Positions 63,190-64,000 of a stretch of DNA of 64,000 bases are shown one piece after another. This DNA comes from Pseudeuparius sepicola (Eukaryota; Arthropoda; Insecta; Coleoptera; Anthribidae): contig OY987298.1 of NCBI GenBank assembly GCA_963920635.1, positions 68,469,949 through 68,533,948 on the forward strand, written 5' to 3'. Within the stretch, counting starts at the first letter, position 1; each line of letters opens with the position of its first letter. The notes beneath the pieces are model-generated. The model made no database searches. It saw only the letters and a list, made by a program, of their open reading frames with translations, and was not told the DNA's origin. A program made the position numbers and the translations under genes.

Positions 63190-64000
63190 TGGAGAAAGTA
63201 TATACAACAAATTATTATAGTTCTGTGTATTCTTGGACTTTGGTCGGAAGATAGAAGAGGGTACTTTACAATGAACTGGCATCTTTTGCCATTCTTTTTT
63301 TGGAATCTGATGACCATCCTATTTCATTTAGTAATTGTGTGACGTATGAGCTTAGCAGCCTCCTCGCGAAAAATCCGGACTAACAAATCACCCCCTTTTC
63401 ACCTCTTTCTTGGGCGGGAGAGCACGGGCTCTCCCCCCCAAGATGTTCATAATATTAAATAGCTAAATTACATTTCTATTGAGTATAATAATAAAATTAT
63501 TATAAACTTGGCGTTTCCTTTAGTACTAAGAATAACAATATTATGGGGTCAGCAATTTTTGCTGGCTATTTCCATCTAATCTCCAACTGTTTGTTATTTT
63601 TTATTCCATAAAATTAAAGTATGATAAAGTGCGAGCTGAGGGCACTCAAGTTTGCCTTTTCTTAATACTTCAACAATCTTTATTTCCTAAACAATCCCAA
63701 TAGTGGAATGAATTACCTGTCGAATTTTTTTACTTTAAAACTTTAATTTATTTTTCAACATGTTTCATCGCGCCGAGGAAACACGTTCAAACGGAAAGAA
63801 GCGATAAATATTTTTAAAAGTGGCCCTTCTGATGACAATAAACATCCCTGAAAACAAAACTCGAAACTACTCATTTATAGAGGAGTTATTGGACATTTAC
63901 TTATGGACGATTTTTTAGTTAACATAAGACGGATCATATTTATTCCAGGTTTTCTAGTTTCTCCAAGCGAACGTTTTTTTTTGTATTTCTGTTTTAGGCA
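63190..64000. other. Spacer at the window end
   Basis: 63355-63450 is GC-rich (CTCTTTCTTGGGCGGGAGAGC) and may be another LINE scrap on the minus strand. The rest is AT-rich without features. Confidence 0.35.

Overview
This window looks like nuclear DNA from an insect with a large, AT-rich, repeat-dense genome. The evidence is long introns with GT-AG splice sites, an insect-type galectin, a eukaryotic adenylosuccinate synthetase first exon, and remnants of P, hAT, piggyBac and Tc1/mariner transposons, non-LTR retrotransposons and a Ty3/gypsy element primed by tRNA-Lys. I cannot name the species from the sequence alone.

Only two cellular genes are recognisable. On the minus strand, a galectin-like gene is assembled from six phase-compatible exons between 14155 and 890. 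They encode a galectin carbohydrate-recognition domain followed by a long Gly/Pro/Tyr- and Pro/Gln-rich tail. A 24-nt candidate first coding exon lies at 33801-33778. The exon that should join it to the CRD was not found in the 19.6 kb between. On the plus strand, the first coding exon of adenylosuccinate synthetase lies at 48732-48917, and its first intron runs past the window end.

Almost everything else is mobile DNA. Region by region: 0.9-14 kb, galectin exons with hAT elements in the introns (5.6-6.1 and 7.1-8.1 kb). 15-25 kb, a LINE fragment, several long terminal-inverted-repeat elements flanked by TA, and a decayed P-element-like (THAP9-like) transposase gene whose exons run from about 19.9 to 26.2 kb. 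27-42 kb, SINE-like and LINE fragments, more TA-flanked elements, strong hairpins, a second P-like fragment (minus strand, 38.7-39.6 kb) and several MITEs. 42120-48255, a complete Ty3/gypsy-type LTR retrotransposon with two apparently identical 795-bp LTRs and one uninterrupted 1455-codon Gag-Pol ORF. It sits 476 bp upstream of the AdSS start codon. 49-55 kb, nested MITEs, a LINE fragment, a piggyBac-like MITE and a hAT-like element.

The most striking item is at 55998-56913. A 295-bp repeat unit carries a complete type I hammerhead self-cleaving ribozyme. The units are arranged partly head-to-tail and partly inverted, and the whole block is bracketed by an 11-bp target-site duplication. This matches the metazoan retrozyme class of non-autonomous retroelements. 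Two of the three ribozymes keep every core residue and one has a G12 substitution. 57-64 kb, inverted repeat flanks around AAATCTC minisatellites, a G-run MITE, paired tRNA-like heads and a LINE RNase H-end fragment.

All calls come from reading the sequence and the supplied translations. No searches were run, and alignments were made by eye.
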